Positions 7,870-16,837 of a stretch of 64,000 nucleotides of DNA are shown here, piece by piece. Positions within the stretch are counted from its first letter, which is position 1; each line of letters begins with the position of its first letter. The stretch is from Fulvimarina uroteuthidis. Lineage in GTDB: Bacteria > Pseudomonadota > Alphaproteobacteria > Rhizobiales > Rhizobiaceae. The stretch lies in contig NZ_JAXLPB010000005.1 of the NCBI RefSeq assembly GCF_034321785.1, forward strand, positions 1 through 64,000. The letters are read 5' to 3'. The position numbers and the translations under genes were made by a program. The notes under the pieces are model-generated. The model worked only from the letters and a program-made list of their open reading frames with translations. It was not told where the DNA came from and searched no databases.

Positions 7870-9552
7870 ATGAGTGACGTGAAAAGCGATATCGAGATTG
7901 CGCGCGCAGCGAGCAAGAGGCCGATTCTGGAGATCGGCAGCAAACTGGACATTCCGCAGGAGCATCTGCTTCCCTACGGCCATGACAAGGCGAAGGTTTC
8001 GGCCGAGTTCATCAAGAGCGTCGCGGACCGTGCGGACGGCAATCTCATTCTCGTGACCGCCGTGAACCCCACGCCGGCGGGTGAAGGCAAGACCACGACC
8101 ACCGTCGGTCTGGGCGACGGCCTCAACGCCATCGGCAAGAAGGCAATGATCTGCATCCGCGAGGCCTCGCTCGGTCCGAATTTCGGCATGAAGGGCGGCG
8201 CTGCGGGCGGCGGCTATGCGCAGGTCGTGCCGATGGAGGACATGAACCTTCACTTTACCGGCGATTTCCATGCGATCACCAGCGCTCACAGCCTCCTGTC
8301 GGCGATGATCGACAATCATATCTATTGGGGCAATGAGCTGGAGATCGACCAGCGCCGGATCTCCTGGCGGCGCGTCGTCGACATGAACGATCGCGCGCTG
8401 CGCCAGATCACGACGTCGCTCGGCGGCGTCGCGAACGGCTTTCCCGCCGAGGCCGGTTTCGACATCACCGTCGCATCGGAAGTGATGGCGATCCTGTGCC
8501 TTGCCGACGATCTCGCCGACCTGCAGGAACGCCTCGGCAACATGATCGTCGCCTACCGCCGCGACAAGTCCGCGGTGACCTGCCGGGACATCAAGGCCGA
8601 TGGCGCGATGGCGGTTCTCCTGAAGGACGCGATCCAGCCCAATCTCGTCCAGACGCTCGAGAACAACCCGGCCTTCGTCCATGGCGGCCCGTTCGCCAAC
8701 ATCGCCCATGGCTGCAACTCGGTCGTGGCCACCAAGACGGCGCTCAAGCTCGCCGACTATGTGGTGACGGAAGCCGGCTTCGGTGCCGATCTCGGCGCGG
8801 AGAAATTCCTCAACATCAAGTGCCGCAAGGCGGGTCTGTCCCCCAAGGCAGTGGTTCTCGTCGCCACGGTTCGCGCCCTGAAGATGAATGGCGGCGTCGC
8901 CAAGGACGCGTTGGGAACCGAGAACGTCCAGGCCGTCAAGGATGGCTGCGCCAATCTCGGACGCCACATCGAGAATCTGAAGAAGTTCGGCGTTCCGGTC
9001 ATCGTCGCGCTCAACCATTTCATCAAGGACACGGATGCCGAGCTTCAGGCGGCCGTGGACTATGCCAGGCAGGCAGGCGCGGCGGATGCGCTGGTCGCCA
9101 GACATTGGGCGGACGGATCCAAGGGCATCACCAACGTGGCCGAGGCGGTGGTGAAGGTCTGCGAAAGCGGCGAGGCGAACTACAAGCCCCTCTATCCGGA
9201 CGAGATGAGCCTGTTCCAGAAGATCGAGACGATCGCCAAAGAGATCTATCGGGCCGATGGCGTGACGGCCGATTCCAAGATCCGCAACCAGCTGAAGGAA
9301 TGGGAAGAGGCCGGCTACGGCAAGCTGCCGGTCTGCATGGCGAAGACCCAGTACTCGTTCTCCACCGATCCGAGCCGGCGCGGCGCGCCGACCGGTTTCG
9401 ACATCCCGATCCGCGAAGTCCGCATCTCCGCGGGCGCCGGCTTCATCGTCGTGATCTGCGGCGAGGTGATGACGATGCCCGGCCTGCCGAGACGGCCGTC
9501 GGCCGAGACGATCCGCCTGAACGAAGACGGGCTCATCGAAGGTCTGTTCTAA
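7870..9552 (+). CDS. fhs: Formate-tetrahydrofolate ligase
   Basis: The enzyme joins formate to tetrahydrofolate with ATP to give 10-formyl-THF, feeding the cytosolic one-carbon pool. The 560 residues match the usual length. The nucleotide loop TPAGEGKTTTTVGL is near residues 65-78 and is followed by the family signature segment GGAAGGGYAQVVPM. ATG 7870 (MSDVKSD) is chosen over an upstream in-frame start because GGGAGG sits 8 bases before it. The gene appears to be monocistronic: tandem hairpins lie upstream and a strong hairpin follows the stop. Confidence 0.97.
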   Translation: MSDVKSDIEIARAASKRPILEIGSKLDIPQEHLLPYGHDKAKVSAEFIKSVADRADGNLILVTAVNPTPAGEGKTTTTVGLGDGLNAIGKKAMICIREASLGPNFGMKGGAAGGGYAQVVPMEDMNLHFTGDFHAITSAHSLLSAMIDNHIYWGNELEIDQRRISWRRVVDMNDRALRQITTSLGGVANGFPAEAGFDITVASEVMAILCLADDLADLQERLGNMIVAYRRDKSAVTCRDIKADGAMAVLLKDAIQPNLVQTLENNPAFVHGGPFANIAHGCNSVVATKTALKLADYVVTEAGFGADLGAEKFLNIKCRKAGLSPKAVVLVATVRALKMNGGVAKDALGTENVQAVKDGCANLGRHIENLKKFGVPVIVALNHFIKDTDAELQAAVDYARQAGAADALVARHWADGSKGITNVAEAVVKVCESGEANYKPLYPDEMSLFQKIETIAKEIYRADGVTADSKIRNQLKEWEEAGYGKLPVCMAKTQYSFSTDPSRRGAPTGFDIPIREVRISAGAGFIVVICGEVMTMPGLPRRPSAETIRLNEDGLIEGLF

Positions 9553-9564
9553 ACCTGTCGCAAA

Positions 9565-9591
9565 CGGGCGGGACGCTTGCCGTCTCGCCCG
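9565..9591 (+). terminator. Hairpin after fhs
   Basis: CGGGCGGGACG and CGTCTCGCCCG form an 11-bp stem with one G-T pair around a 5-base loop, 13 bases after the fhs stop. No T-run follows, so it may be a weak terminator or a transcript-stabilising 3' end. The -35 box of the trp promoter lies across its loop. Confidence 0.55.
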
Positions 9592-9604
9592 ACCTCGGCT
9601 ATCC
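9576..9604 (+). promoter_or_regulatory. Promoter of the trpL-trpE(G) transcript
   Basis: CTTGCC (9576-9581) and CTATCC (9599-9604) are separated by exactly 17 bases and fit the alphaproteobacterial housekeeping pattern CTTGAC-N17-CTATAT. The predicted transcription start, about 7 bases after the -10 box, falls at 9611-9612, on the ATG of the leader peptide, so the leader mRNA would be leaderless as reported for Sinorhizobium. Confidence 0.7.
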
Positions 9605-9611
9605 ATGGCGG

Positions 9612-9659
9612 ATGAAATTGAAAACGATCATGCTCACGGTCTGGTGGCGGTCGCTCTAG
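9612..9659 (+). CDS. trpL: trp operon leader peptide
   Basis: A 15-residue peptide, MKLKTIMLTVWWRSL, with tandem tryptophan codons at 9642-9647 followed by three sense codons and TAG. There is no room for a ribosome site if transcription starts at 9611-9612, so translation would be leaderless. When Trp-tRNA is scarce the ribosome stalls on the TGGTGG pair and covers the first attenuator strand. The related peptide of Sinorhizobium (peTrpL) also acts in trans on other mRNAs. Whether this one does is unknown. Confidence 0.9.
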   Translation: MKLKTIMLTVWWRSL

Positions 9660-9730
9660 AGGCGGCCTATCGACCTGTGCGTGATCAACTTGTCGAAGGC
9701 TGCTGCGGAAACGCTGGCGGCCTTTTTCTT
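9649..9730 (+). promoter_or_regulatory. trp transcription attenuator
   Basis: Three mutually exclusive stems can be drawn. Strand 1 GGTCG (9649-9653) pairs with strand 2 CGACC (9671-9675). Strand 2 (CCT-A-TCGAC, 9666-9674) can instead pair with strand 3 (GTCGAAGG, 9692-9699), giving the antiterminator. Strand 3 continues into the terminator, GGCTGCTGCG with CGCTGGCGGCC around a GAAA loop (9698-9722), followed by TTTTTCTT. Strand 1 begins just after the tandem Trp codons, so ribosome stalling there frees strand 2 and permits read-through into trpE(G). Confidence 0.85.
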
Positions 9731-9777
9731 ATGGCGCTCGGCGTTTGTTTAAGCGCGATATGAAGGACGCAAGACCG

Positions 9778-11973
9778 ATGGCGACCCAGTCTCTCCCCGA
9801 TGGCAGCGAGACGTTCACGACCGAGGGCGGCGTGGACATCGTCCGCCGCTCCCGCAGCGTGCCCTATGCGGGCGCGATCGAGCCCTATTTTGACAAGCTC
9901 GACACGCGGCGCGGCGCGATCCTGTTCTCGAACTACGAATATCCCGGCCGCTACACCAAGCAGGACATCGCCTTCGTCGATCCGCCCCTCGTCCTGACCT
10001 CCAACGGCCGCCGGATGGACATCGAGGCGCTGAACCCGCGCGGGACCAAACTTCTGGCGATGATCGCCGATGCGCTCGACGGCAGCGACGATCTGGCGAG
10101 CATTTCGCGTGAACCTTCGGGCGCCCGCGTGCGGGTCATCGTGAAGGAACCCGAACGCGCCATCACCGAGGAAGAGCGTTCGCGCATGCCATCCGTCTTC
10201 TCGGTGCTGCGCGCGATCGTGGCCCTGTTCAAGACCGGCGACGACGCGCGGTGCGGGCTCTACGGCGCATTCGGCTACGATCTGGCCTTCCAGTTCGATC
10301 CGATCGAACAGAGCCTCGAGCGCCCGGCCGATCAGCGCGACCTCGTTCTCTATCTTCCCGACGAGGTGCTCGAGGTCGATCACTATTCCGCCTCGGCGGT
10401 CCTGTCCTCCTACGAATTCACGAAAGGCGGCCTGTCGACCAAGGGACTTGCCTCGGGTGGGTCCGATGACGGGTTCGCGCCGGCTTCGCGCATTCCCGGC
10501 CGCGGCGACCACCAGCCAGGCGAATACGCGGCCCTCGTGCGCTCGGCCAAGGACAAGTTCCGGCGCGGCGACCTGTTCGAGGTCGTTCCGGGCCAGGTGT
10601 TCTACGAGCGCGCCGAGCACAAGCCCTCGGAAATCTCGCGCCGCCTGAAGGCGGTCAATCCCTCGCCCTATTCCTTCTTCGTCAATCTCGGCTCGAACGA
10701 ATTCCTCATCGGTGCATCGCCCGAAATGTTCGTTCGCGTCACCGGCAAGCGTGTCGAGACCTGTCCGATTTCCGGGACGGTGCCGCGCGGCAGCGACGCG
10801 ATCGGCGATGCCGAGCAGGTGCTGAAGCTCCTGAATTCGAAGAAGGACGAATCCGAACTCACCATGTGCTCCGACGTCGACCGCAACGATAAGAGTCGCG
10901 TCTGCAATCCCGGCTCGGTCAAGGTGATCGGACGCCGGCAGATCGAAATCTACTCCCGCCTGATCCATACCGTGGACCATATCACGGGTGTTCTGCGCGA
11001 CGGGATGGACGCGTTCGATGCGTTCCTGTCTCACGCCTGGGCGGTGACCGTTACCGGAGCGCCGAAGCTCTGGGCAATGCGCTTCATCGAAAAGAACGAG
11101 AAGAGCCCGCGCGCCTGGTATGGCGGCGCGGTCGGCATGGTGCACTTCAACGGCGACCTGAACACCGGGCTGACCTTGCGCACGATACGCCTGAAGGACG
11201 GCATTGCGGAGGTTCGCGCCGGCGCGACACTCTTGTTCGATTCCGATCCCGAAGCCGAAGAGGCCGAGACGGAGCTGAAGGCGTCGGCGCTGCTCGGCGC
11301 GATTCGCGACGCCGGCAAGACCGACGAGGGCGTTGCCAAGCTGAGCGCCGCCAAGGTGGGAGAGGGGCTGAAGATCCTTCTCGTCGACCACGAGGATTCC
11401 TTCGTCCATACGCTCGCGAACTATTTTCGGCAGACCGGTGCGCAGGTTTCCACCGTGCGCACGCCGGTGCCGGCCGAGATCTTCGAGCGGATCGATCCCG
11501 ATCTCGTCGTCCTCTCCCCGGGGCCCGGCACGCCGACCGACTTCGACTGTGCCGGCACCATCGCGAAGGCCCGCGCCCATGGCGCGGCGATCTTCGGCGT
11601 GTGTCTCGGCCTGCAGGCGCTGGCGGAAGCCTATGGCGGCGAGCTCAGAACCCTCAGCATTCCCTATCACGGCAAGGCTTCGCGCATCCGCGTCTCGAAA
11701 CCCGGGATCATCTTCTCCGGACTTCCCGATGAAGTGACGATCGGGCGCTATCACTCGATCTTCGCCGATCCGGTGCGTCTGCCACGGGACTTCGAGGTGA
11801 CCGCCGAGAGCGAGGACGGGATCGTCATGGCGTTCGAGCATCGGTCCGAGCCGATCGCGGCCGTGCAGTTCCACCCCGAAAGCATCATGAGCCTTGGCGG
11901 GGAGGCGGGCCTGAAGATGATCGAGAATATCGTCGCGCATCTGCCGCGGCGGGCCAGGGATCAGGCAGCCTAG
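9778..11973 (+). CDS. trpE: Anthranilate synthase, fused TrpE-TrpG
   Basis: A 731-residue fusion of component I (chorismate-binding, about residues 1-510) and component II (glutamine amidotransferase, about 525-725), as in rhizobia. It makes anthranilate from chorismate and glutamine, the first step of tryptophan synthesis. Visible motifs are NPSPYSFF in the TrpE part, the amidotransferase nucleophile in GVCLGLQAL, and the His/Glu of QFHPES. ATG 9778 is chosen because MATQSLPDGSETFTTEGGV aligns with the known start of the rhizobial protein and GAAGGA precedes it; ATG 9760 and TTG 9745 lie in frame upstream. It is controlled by the attenuator upstream. Confidence 0.97.
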   Translation: MATQSLPDGSETFTTEGGVDIVRRSRSVPYAGAIEPYFDKLDTRRGAILFSNYEYPGRYTKQDIAFVDPPLVLTSNGRRMDIEALNPRGTKLLAMIADALDGSDDLASISREPSGARVRVIVKEPERAITEEERSRMPSVFSVLRAIVALFKTGDDARCGLYGAFGYDLAFQFDPIEQSLERPADQRDLVLYLPDEVLEVDHYSASAVLSSYEFTKGGLSTKGLASGGSDDGFAPASRIPGRGDHQPGEYAALVRSAKDKFRRGDLFEVVPGQVFYERAEHKPSEISRRLKAVNPSPYSFFVNLGSNEFLIGASPEMFVRVTGKRVETCPISGTVPRGSDAIGDAEQVLKLLNSKKDESELTMCSDVDRNDKSRVCNPGSVKVIGRRQIEIYSRLIHTVDHITGVLRDGMDAFDAFLSHAWAVTVTGAPKLWAMRFIEKNEKSPRAWYGGAVGMVHFNGDLNTGLTLRTIRLKDGIAEVRAGATLLFDSDPEAEEAETELKASALLGAIRDAGKTDEGVAKLSAAKVGEGLKILLVDHEDSFVHTLANYFRQTGAQVSTVRTPVPAEIFERIDPDLVVLSPGPGTPTDFDCAGTIAKARAHGAAIFGVCLGLQALAEAYGGELRTLSIPYHGKASRIRVSKPGIIFSGLPDEVTIGRYHSIFADPVRLPRDFEVTAESEDGIVMAFEHRSEPIAAVQFHPESIMSLGGEAGLKMIENIVAHLPRRARDQAA

Positions 11974-11977
11974 TTCG

Positions 11978-12895
11978 GTGGCCGGAGAAGCAACGATCGA
12001 CGAAGGCGCGCGGCTCGCCAAGCGCATCGCGCTGGCGTCCGTCGCGATCGCCGTCGTCGTCCTCGGCGTCAAATATGCGGCCTATGCCGTCACCGGATCG
12101 GTCGCGCTGTTTTCCGACGCGCTGGAATCGATCGTCAACGTGGTGGCGGGCCTGATTGCGCTCTGGGCGATCACCATCTCGTACAAGCCTGCGGACAACG
12201 ACCATCCGTTCGGACATACGAAGGCGGAATATTTCTCGGCCGTCGTCGAAGGCGTTCTCATCGCCAGCGCCGCGGTCTGGATTCTGGTCGAAGCCTGGGA
12301 CGCGTTCCGCAATCCCCGGATCATCGAGATGCCGATCGTCGGTCTTGCCATAAACGGCGTTGCGACGGTGGCGAATTTCGGCTGGGCGATGTACCTCATT
12401 CGCCTGTCGCGCGCGAAACGCTCCCCCGCCTTTGCCGCCGATGGCCGCCATCTGATGGCCGATGTGGTGACCTCCGTGGGCGTCATCGCGGGCCTCGGGA
12501 TCGCGACCTGGACCAGCATTCCGGTCCTCGATCCGATCCTGGCGGCAATCGTCGCACTCAACGTCCTGCGCGAAGGCTTCAAGGTGGTGTCGCATTCGCT
12601 GTCCAGCCTGATGGATCAGGCGATGGAACCGGCGGAAGAGGCGCAGGTCCGGGAAATCATCTCGTCCCATGCCGTCGGTGCGATCGAGGTGCACGATTTG
12701 CGCACGCGGCTGTCGGGGCGGATGATCTTCATCGAGTTCCATCTCGTCGTGCCGAGCGAGATGACGGTCGGGGCCTCGCATGTCATCTGCGACCGGATCG
12801 AGGAGGCGCTGGCGGCCACCTTCACCACCGCGAACATCCAGATCCATGTCGAACCCGAGGAAGAGGCGCAGGCGACCGGTATTCCCGTCATCTGA
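11978..12895 (+). CDS. Cation diffusion facilitator (CDF) metal exporter
   Basis: A 305-residue inner-membrane CDF transporter with about six membrane segments and a C-terminal cytoplasmic metal-sensing domain. The first metal-site motif is FSDALES (DxxxS rather than HxxxD here), the interhelical loop reads DNDHPFGHTKAEYFSA, and the second site lies in HLMADVVTS (HxxxD). Members export Zn, Fe, Mn or Cd in exchange for protons, and the specificity here is open. Start is GTG 11978, four bases after the trpE(G) stop, so it is probably cotranscribed with it, although no functional link is obvious. Confidence 0.88.
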   Translation: MAGEATIDEGARLAKRIALASVAIAVVVLGVKYAAYAVTGSVALFSDALESIVNVVAGLIALWAITISYKPADNDHPFGHTKAEYFSAVVEGVLIASAAVWILVEAWDAFRNPRIIEMPIVGLAINGVATVANFGWAMYLIRLSRAKRSPAFAADGRHLMADVVTSVGVIAGLGIATWTSIPVLDPILAAIVALNVLREGFKVVSHSLSSLMDQAMEPAEEAQVREIISSHAVGAIEVHDLRTRLSGRMIFIEFHLVVPSEMTVGASHVICDRIEEALAATFTTANIQIHVEPEEEAQATGIPVI

Positions 12896-12943
12896 ACGGA
12901 CCGTGTCAAATCGATGCCGGGCCGGCGGATCGAACGATCGGTG

Positions 12944-14170
12944 TCAGCCTTGGGATTTGGCGAGCGCGCGCAGGTCGTACGCGCTGTCCGACAGGCGCTG
13001 ACGTGTGAGAGGCTGCGGCAGCGCGAGCAGGCGGCGCGCCGCCATATGATCGCCGGCCGCATTGATCGTTTCGACGCTGACGAGGTGATCCCCGCGAAAT
13101 CCGACGATCGTCCGGGCCGTCCCGGCGCCGCGCCGGTCCTCGAAACCGTCGGCGTCGCTCGCAAGACCCGCGATCTGCAGCTTCAACTCGCCCTGGTCGC
13201 TCCAGAACCAGGGGACGGCGTGATATCCGCCCGCTTCGTCGCCTTTCGCAAGTCGCCGCGACAGGTGCCTTGCCTGGTCCGTGGCGGCCTGCACCGATTC
13301 CAGTCTCTGATGGATGCCGTCGATCGTCAGGACCGACGCGCAATCGCCGATCGCGGAAATCCGCGGGTCGTCGGTTGCGAGGCGGCCGTCGACGAGAATG
13401 CCGTTTCGGCATGCGATCCCGGCTTGTTCCGCAAGATCCGTGTTCGGCCTGACGCCGGCCGCAAGGAGAACGAGGTCGCCGGACAGGACACGTCCATCCG
13501 CAAGACGGACCGATTCGATCAGATCTTCCCGTGTGCCGACGATCTCGGAGGCCGGCGCGTCGAGAAGCACCTCGTTTCCGAGCGAGCGGTGATAGTCCAG
13601 AAAGCTGTCGGATATCAGCGGCGACACCGCCCGTGCCATCAGGCGGGGTCCGGCTTCGACGATGGTCGACGACACGCCTTCGCCGGCCGCCATCGCCGCG
13701 AATTCGAGGCCGATGAATCCGCCGCCGATCACGATCGCCTTCCCGGTCCTGGCGAGCCGCGCGCGGATCGCCTCCGCGTGGGCAAGGGTTCGAAGCTCGA
13801 GAATGGCGGGATGATGGGCGCCGGTGAGCGGCGGGCGGACGTTCTGTGCGCCGGTCGCCAGGACGAGATGATCGTAATCGATATGCGTGCCGGGGGCGGT
13901 GATCGCCTGCCGTGCCTCGCGGTCGATGGCGACGACGCGCGTGCCCGCCAAGAGGGTGATCCGGTTCGTCTCGAAGAAGCTCTCGGCCTTCAGGAGGAGC
14001 CGTTCCGCCTCGCCGTGCTTCATGTAGGTCTTGGACAGCGGAGGCCTTTGATAGGGAAGATGCGGCTCGTCCCCGATGATCGTCAGATCGCCGTCATACC
14101 CGTCCTGGCGAAGGCTCGTGACGAGTTGAACGGCGGCGTGACCCGCTCCGACGATGACGATTCCCGGCAA
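12944..14170 (-). CDS. FAD-dependent ferredoxin/rubredoxin-type reductase
   Basis: A 408-residue flavoprotein of the ferredoxin NAD+ reductase class that serves Rieske dioxygenases and P450s. An N-terminal FAD fold carries IVIVGAGHAA, followed by the family segment YQRPPLSKTYM, a second dinucleotide fold IVIGGGFIGLEFAA for NAD(P)H near residues 145-160, and the FAD-contact motif SAIGDCAS. TTG at 14170 is preferred: it gives MPGIVIVGAG and AGGAGA lies 6 bases upstream, whereas the longer frame to 14245 adds 25 atypical residues. No partner oxygenase or ferredoxin is nearby, so its redox partner is unknown. Confidence 0.85.
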   Translation of the reverse strand: MPGIVIVGAGHAAVQLVTSLRQDGYDGDLTIIGDEPHLPYQRPPLSKTYMKHGEAERLLLKAESFFETNRITLLAGTRVVAIDREARQAITAPGTHIDYDHLVLATGAQNVRPPLTGAHHPAILELRTLAHAEAIRARLARTGKAIVIGGGFIGLEFAAMAAGEGVSSTIVEAGPRLMARAVSPLISDSFLDYHRSLGNEVLLDAPASEIVGTREDLIESVRLADGRVLSGDLVLLAAGVRPNTDLAEQAGIACRNGILVDGRLATDDPRISAIGDCASVLTIDGIHQRLESVQAATDQARHLSRRLAKGDEAGGYHAVPWFWSDQGELKLQIAGLASDADGFEDRRGAGTARTIVGFRGDHLVSVETINAAGDHMAARRLLALPQPLTRQRLSDSAYDLRALAKSQG

Positions 14171-14385
14171 AAGTGCTCTCCTCGTGACACGCGATGCGTC
14201 CGCTCGGGACCCTGACGAATGCCCGTCCGTCTGAACGCGCTGCATCGATGACGGGTCCGGTTCCGGTGAAGGGAGGGCGCACTGTCACGCGCCCACGTCC
14301 CGGTTCTTGCCGAAGAGGGAAGCGGGCGCAAGCCCGGCCGAGCGCGCCGACGATGGCGTACGGCAAGGAAGAAGGCGCGTTCGGC

Positions 14386-14946
14386 CTATTCGGGATCGAG
14401 TTCGGAATCCCAGTAGAGATAGTCCAGCCAGCTTTCGTGCAGAAAGTTCGGCGGGAACATGCGCCCATTGTTGTGCAGATCGTGAACCGTCGGCTGGAAG
14501 GGCTTTTGCGCGGGAAACATGCCCGCCGCCTTCGGCATCAGGCCGCCCTTGCGAAGATTACAGGGCGAGCAGGCCGCGACGACGTTCTCCCACGTGGTCA
14601 GGCCGCCGCGGGAGCGCGGAATGACGTGATCGAACGTCAGATCGTTGTGCGCGCCGCAATACTGGCACTGGAAGCGATCGCGCAGAAACACGTTGAACCG
14701 GGTGAAGGCCGGGTTGCGGGCCGGCTTGACGTAACTCTTGAGACATACGACCGAGGGCAGCCGCATCGATGCCGTGGGGCTTCGAACGGCCCGGTCGTAT
14801 TCCGCGACGATCGTCACCCGATCCAGAAACACCGCCTTGATCGCGTCCTGCCATGACCACAGCGACAGGGGATAGTAGCTGAGGGGTCGGTAGTCTGCGT
14901 TGAGGACGAGCGCCGGGGATAAATCGTTTGGAACACCGATCGTCAC
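14386..14946 (-). CDS. HNH endonuclease family protein
   Basis: A 186-residue protein with a C-terminal HNH module: the zinc ligands CQYC and CSPC bracket TFDHVIPRSRGG, which carries the catalytic His, and WENVVAAC follows. This small HNH protein is conserved in alphaproteobacteria and cyanobacteria outside mobile elements, and its substrate is not established. GTG 14946 (MTIGVPNDLS) has AAGGAG 7 bases upstream; the frame extends to 14988, where the extra residues are basic and atypical. Confidence 0.85.
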   Translation of the reverse strand: MTIGVPNDLSPALVLNADYRPLSYYPLSLWSWQDAIKAVFLDRVTIVAEYDRAVRSPTASMRLPSVVCLKSYVKPARNPAFTRFNVFLRDRFQCQYCGAHNDLTFDHVIPRSRGGLTTWENVVAACSPCNLRKGGLMPKAAGMFPAQKPFQPTVHDLHNNGRMFPPNFLHESWLDYLYWDSELDPE

Positions 14947-15159
14947 CGACAAACTCCTTTTTTTACCGCGAACCATTGACAGGCCCAACGCGGTTATCGT
15001 GCGCCAACACGACAGGTTTGTGAAGCCTCGAACCGCGCGCGTGCGTCTTCATGGCCGAAACCGGGTCCAAAACCTGTTCGTCGACCGCCTTCGCCGATCT
15101 GTGCGGAAGCTGTGGATAATGCCTGCAAAAGCCTTGGACGGCCTGTGGAAGGCGCGCGT

Positions 15160-15834
15160 CTACAGCCGGAGCGCCGTCCCGCTCGGCCCGGTGACCGGCA
15201 TGGCGTCACGCTTCGTCACGACTGCGTAATAGGCCCAGAAGAGGCGTGCGGCGACGGATCTGCGCGGCGCCCAGCGCTGGGCGATCGCGGCAAGATCCTT
15301 CTCCTTGGGCCGCGGCTCGATCCCAAAAGCCGTCGCCACCGCTGCCTTGAGCGCCAAATCGCCTGCGGGAAAGACATTCGGATGTCCGAGGCAGAACAGG
15401 AGATAGCATTCCGCCGACCAGCGGCCGACGCCGCTCAGGGCGACGAGTTCGGCCACGGCCCTCTCGCCGCTGGCTTGGGCAAGACGATCGAAATCGAGGT
15501 CGCCGTCCTCGCACGCTTGCGCGATGTGCCGGAAGGTCCGCTGCTTGGGACGCAACAGGCCCACGCGGCGGAAATCCTCGTCCGCCATTGCAAGGATCGC
15601 CCGGTGATCGTGGAGATCGACATGCTTTTCCAGCCGTCCGAAGATCGCGTCCGCGCTGGCCCTCGAGACTTGCTGGCCGACGATGATGGCGCAGAGGCCG
15701 GGCAGGCCGCCCGCCATGCGGCGCAGCGGAACCGCCCCCGCCGCATCGATGACGGGGCGAAGAGCCGGATCCTGACGCGCCAGATGGCGAAGGGCGCGCG
15801 CGATATCGTCGGCGCAGCGAATGGGATCGTTCAT
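15160..15834 (-). CDS. DNA-3-methyladenine glycosylase II (AlkA type)
   Basis: A base-excision repair enzyme removing alkylated purines. It is an HhH-GPD protein of 224 residues: the hairpin LSGVGRWSAECYLLF near residues 130-145 is followed by PAGDLALKAAV, holding the catalytic aspartate about 20 residues further on. The family element GLCAIIVGQQVS is near residue 50. ATG 15834 (MNDPIRCADD) is chosen, with GAGGGC upstream. It diverges from gluQ, with 121 bases between the two start codons. Confidence 0.9.
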   Translation of the reverse strand: MNDPIRCADDIARALRHLARQDPALRPVIDAAGAVPLRRMAGGLPGLCAIIVGQQVSRASADAIFGRLEKHVDLHDHRAILAMADEDFRRVGLLRPKQRTFRHIAQACEDGDLDFDRLAQASGERAVAELVALSGVGRWSAECYLLFCLGHPNVFPAGDLALKAAVATAFGIEPRPKEKDLAAIAQRWAPRRSVAARLFWAYYAVVTKRDAMPVTGPSGTALRL

Positions 15835-15955
15835 GCCGGCCCTCGTTTCCTGTTGCGACAGTCCCATAGTTTAGCCATGGGTCACGTCAGGCAAACCAGA
15901 CAGATCGAGGCGGTGGATGGATATCGGAGCAGGCGCGCGGGAGGTCGACAACGCC

Positions 15956-16837
15956 ATGCCGGTCTTTCGTTTCGCGCCGAGCCCCAATGGCGAACTCCAT
16001 CTCGGCCACGCTTATTCCGCCCTCCTCAATCATCGGCTCGCACGCGACAATCAGGGTAAGTTCCTGCTTCGGCTGGAGGACATCGACCTTGCCCGCTGCA
16101 GCCTGGCCTACGAGGAGCAGATCGTCGAGGATCTCCGCTTCCTCGGCGTCGACTGGGACGAAGGCAGGCGCCGGCAGTCGGAGCATTTCGAGCGCTATGC
16201 CGAGGCGCTCGACGTGCTGAAGCACGATTCGCTGGTCTATCCGTCCTTCATGACGCGCGGCGAGGTCCGGCGCACGGCCGAACGTTTCGAGGAGGAGACT
16301 GCAGAGCCCTGGCCGCACGATCCGGACGGCGTGCCGCTTTATCCCGGGCTCGATCGCAGCTTGAGCGAAGCCGAACGGGACGAGCGGATCGCGGCGGGCG
16401 AACGGTTCGCGTGGCGCCTCGACACCAGCGCCGCCCTCGCGCTGCATCCCGATCTGACCTGGTACGAAGGCGGAGAAGGGCCGAACGGCGAGACGGGGAC
16501 CGTCCCGGCCGATCCCTCCGCCTGGGGAGACTTCATCCTCGCGCGCCATGACATACCGACGAGCTATCACCTTGCCGTGGTCGTGGACGATGCCCTTCAG
16601 GGCGTCACCGACGTGGTCCGGGGCCGGGATCTGTTCTTTTCGACGAGCGCCCACCGTCTCCTGCAGGCGCTGCTCGGCCTTCCGGCGCCGCGCTACCACC
16701 ATCACGATCTCATCCTGGGCGATGACGGGCGAAAGCTGTCGAAGAGCGCCCGCGATACCTCGATCCGTTCACTACGCGCCGCCGGCATGACGCGCGAGGA
16801 CATCGTCCGTCTGGTCGGCCTCGAAGGGCTCGTCTAG
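15956..16837 (+). CDS. gluQ: Glutamyl-Q tRNA(Asp) synthetase
   Basis: A truncated glutamyl-tRNA synthetase homologue that attaches glutamate to queuosine 34 of tRNA-Asp. It has the catalytic core only (293 residues), with the class I motifs HLGH near residue 21 and KLSKS near residue 255, and no anticodon-binding domain. The zinc-binding cysteines seen in Escherichia coli YadB are not present at the matching place, which reads VYPSFMTRGEV. ATG 15956 (MPVFRFAPSP) with GGAGGTC upstream is preferred over ATG 15917. Confidence 0.92.
   Translation: MPVFRFAPSPNGELHLGHAYSALLNHRLARDNQGKFLLRLEDIDLARCSLAYEEQIVEDLRFLGVDWDEGRRRQSEHFERYAEALDVLKHDSLVYPSFMTRGEVRRTAERFEEETAEPWPHDPDGVPLYPGLDRSLSEAERDERIAAGERFAWRLDTSAALALHPDLTWYEGGEGPNGETGTVPADPSAWGDFILARHDIPTSYHLAVVVDDALQGVTDVVRGRDLFFSTSAHRLLQALLGLPAPRYHHHDLILGDDGRKLSKSARDTSIRSLRAAGMTREDIVRLVGLEGLV

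Noticed and set aside
9685..12072. 795-codon minus-strand frame opposite trpE(G)
   Set aside because: Antisense artefact of the same kind; trpE(G) and its leader are unambiguous on the + strand.
14989..15159. Small RNA or gene between the HNH and glycosylase genes
   Set aside because: Only 170 bases, with no hairpin followed by a T-run and no credible frame.
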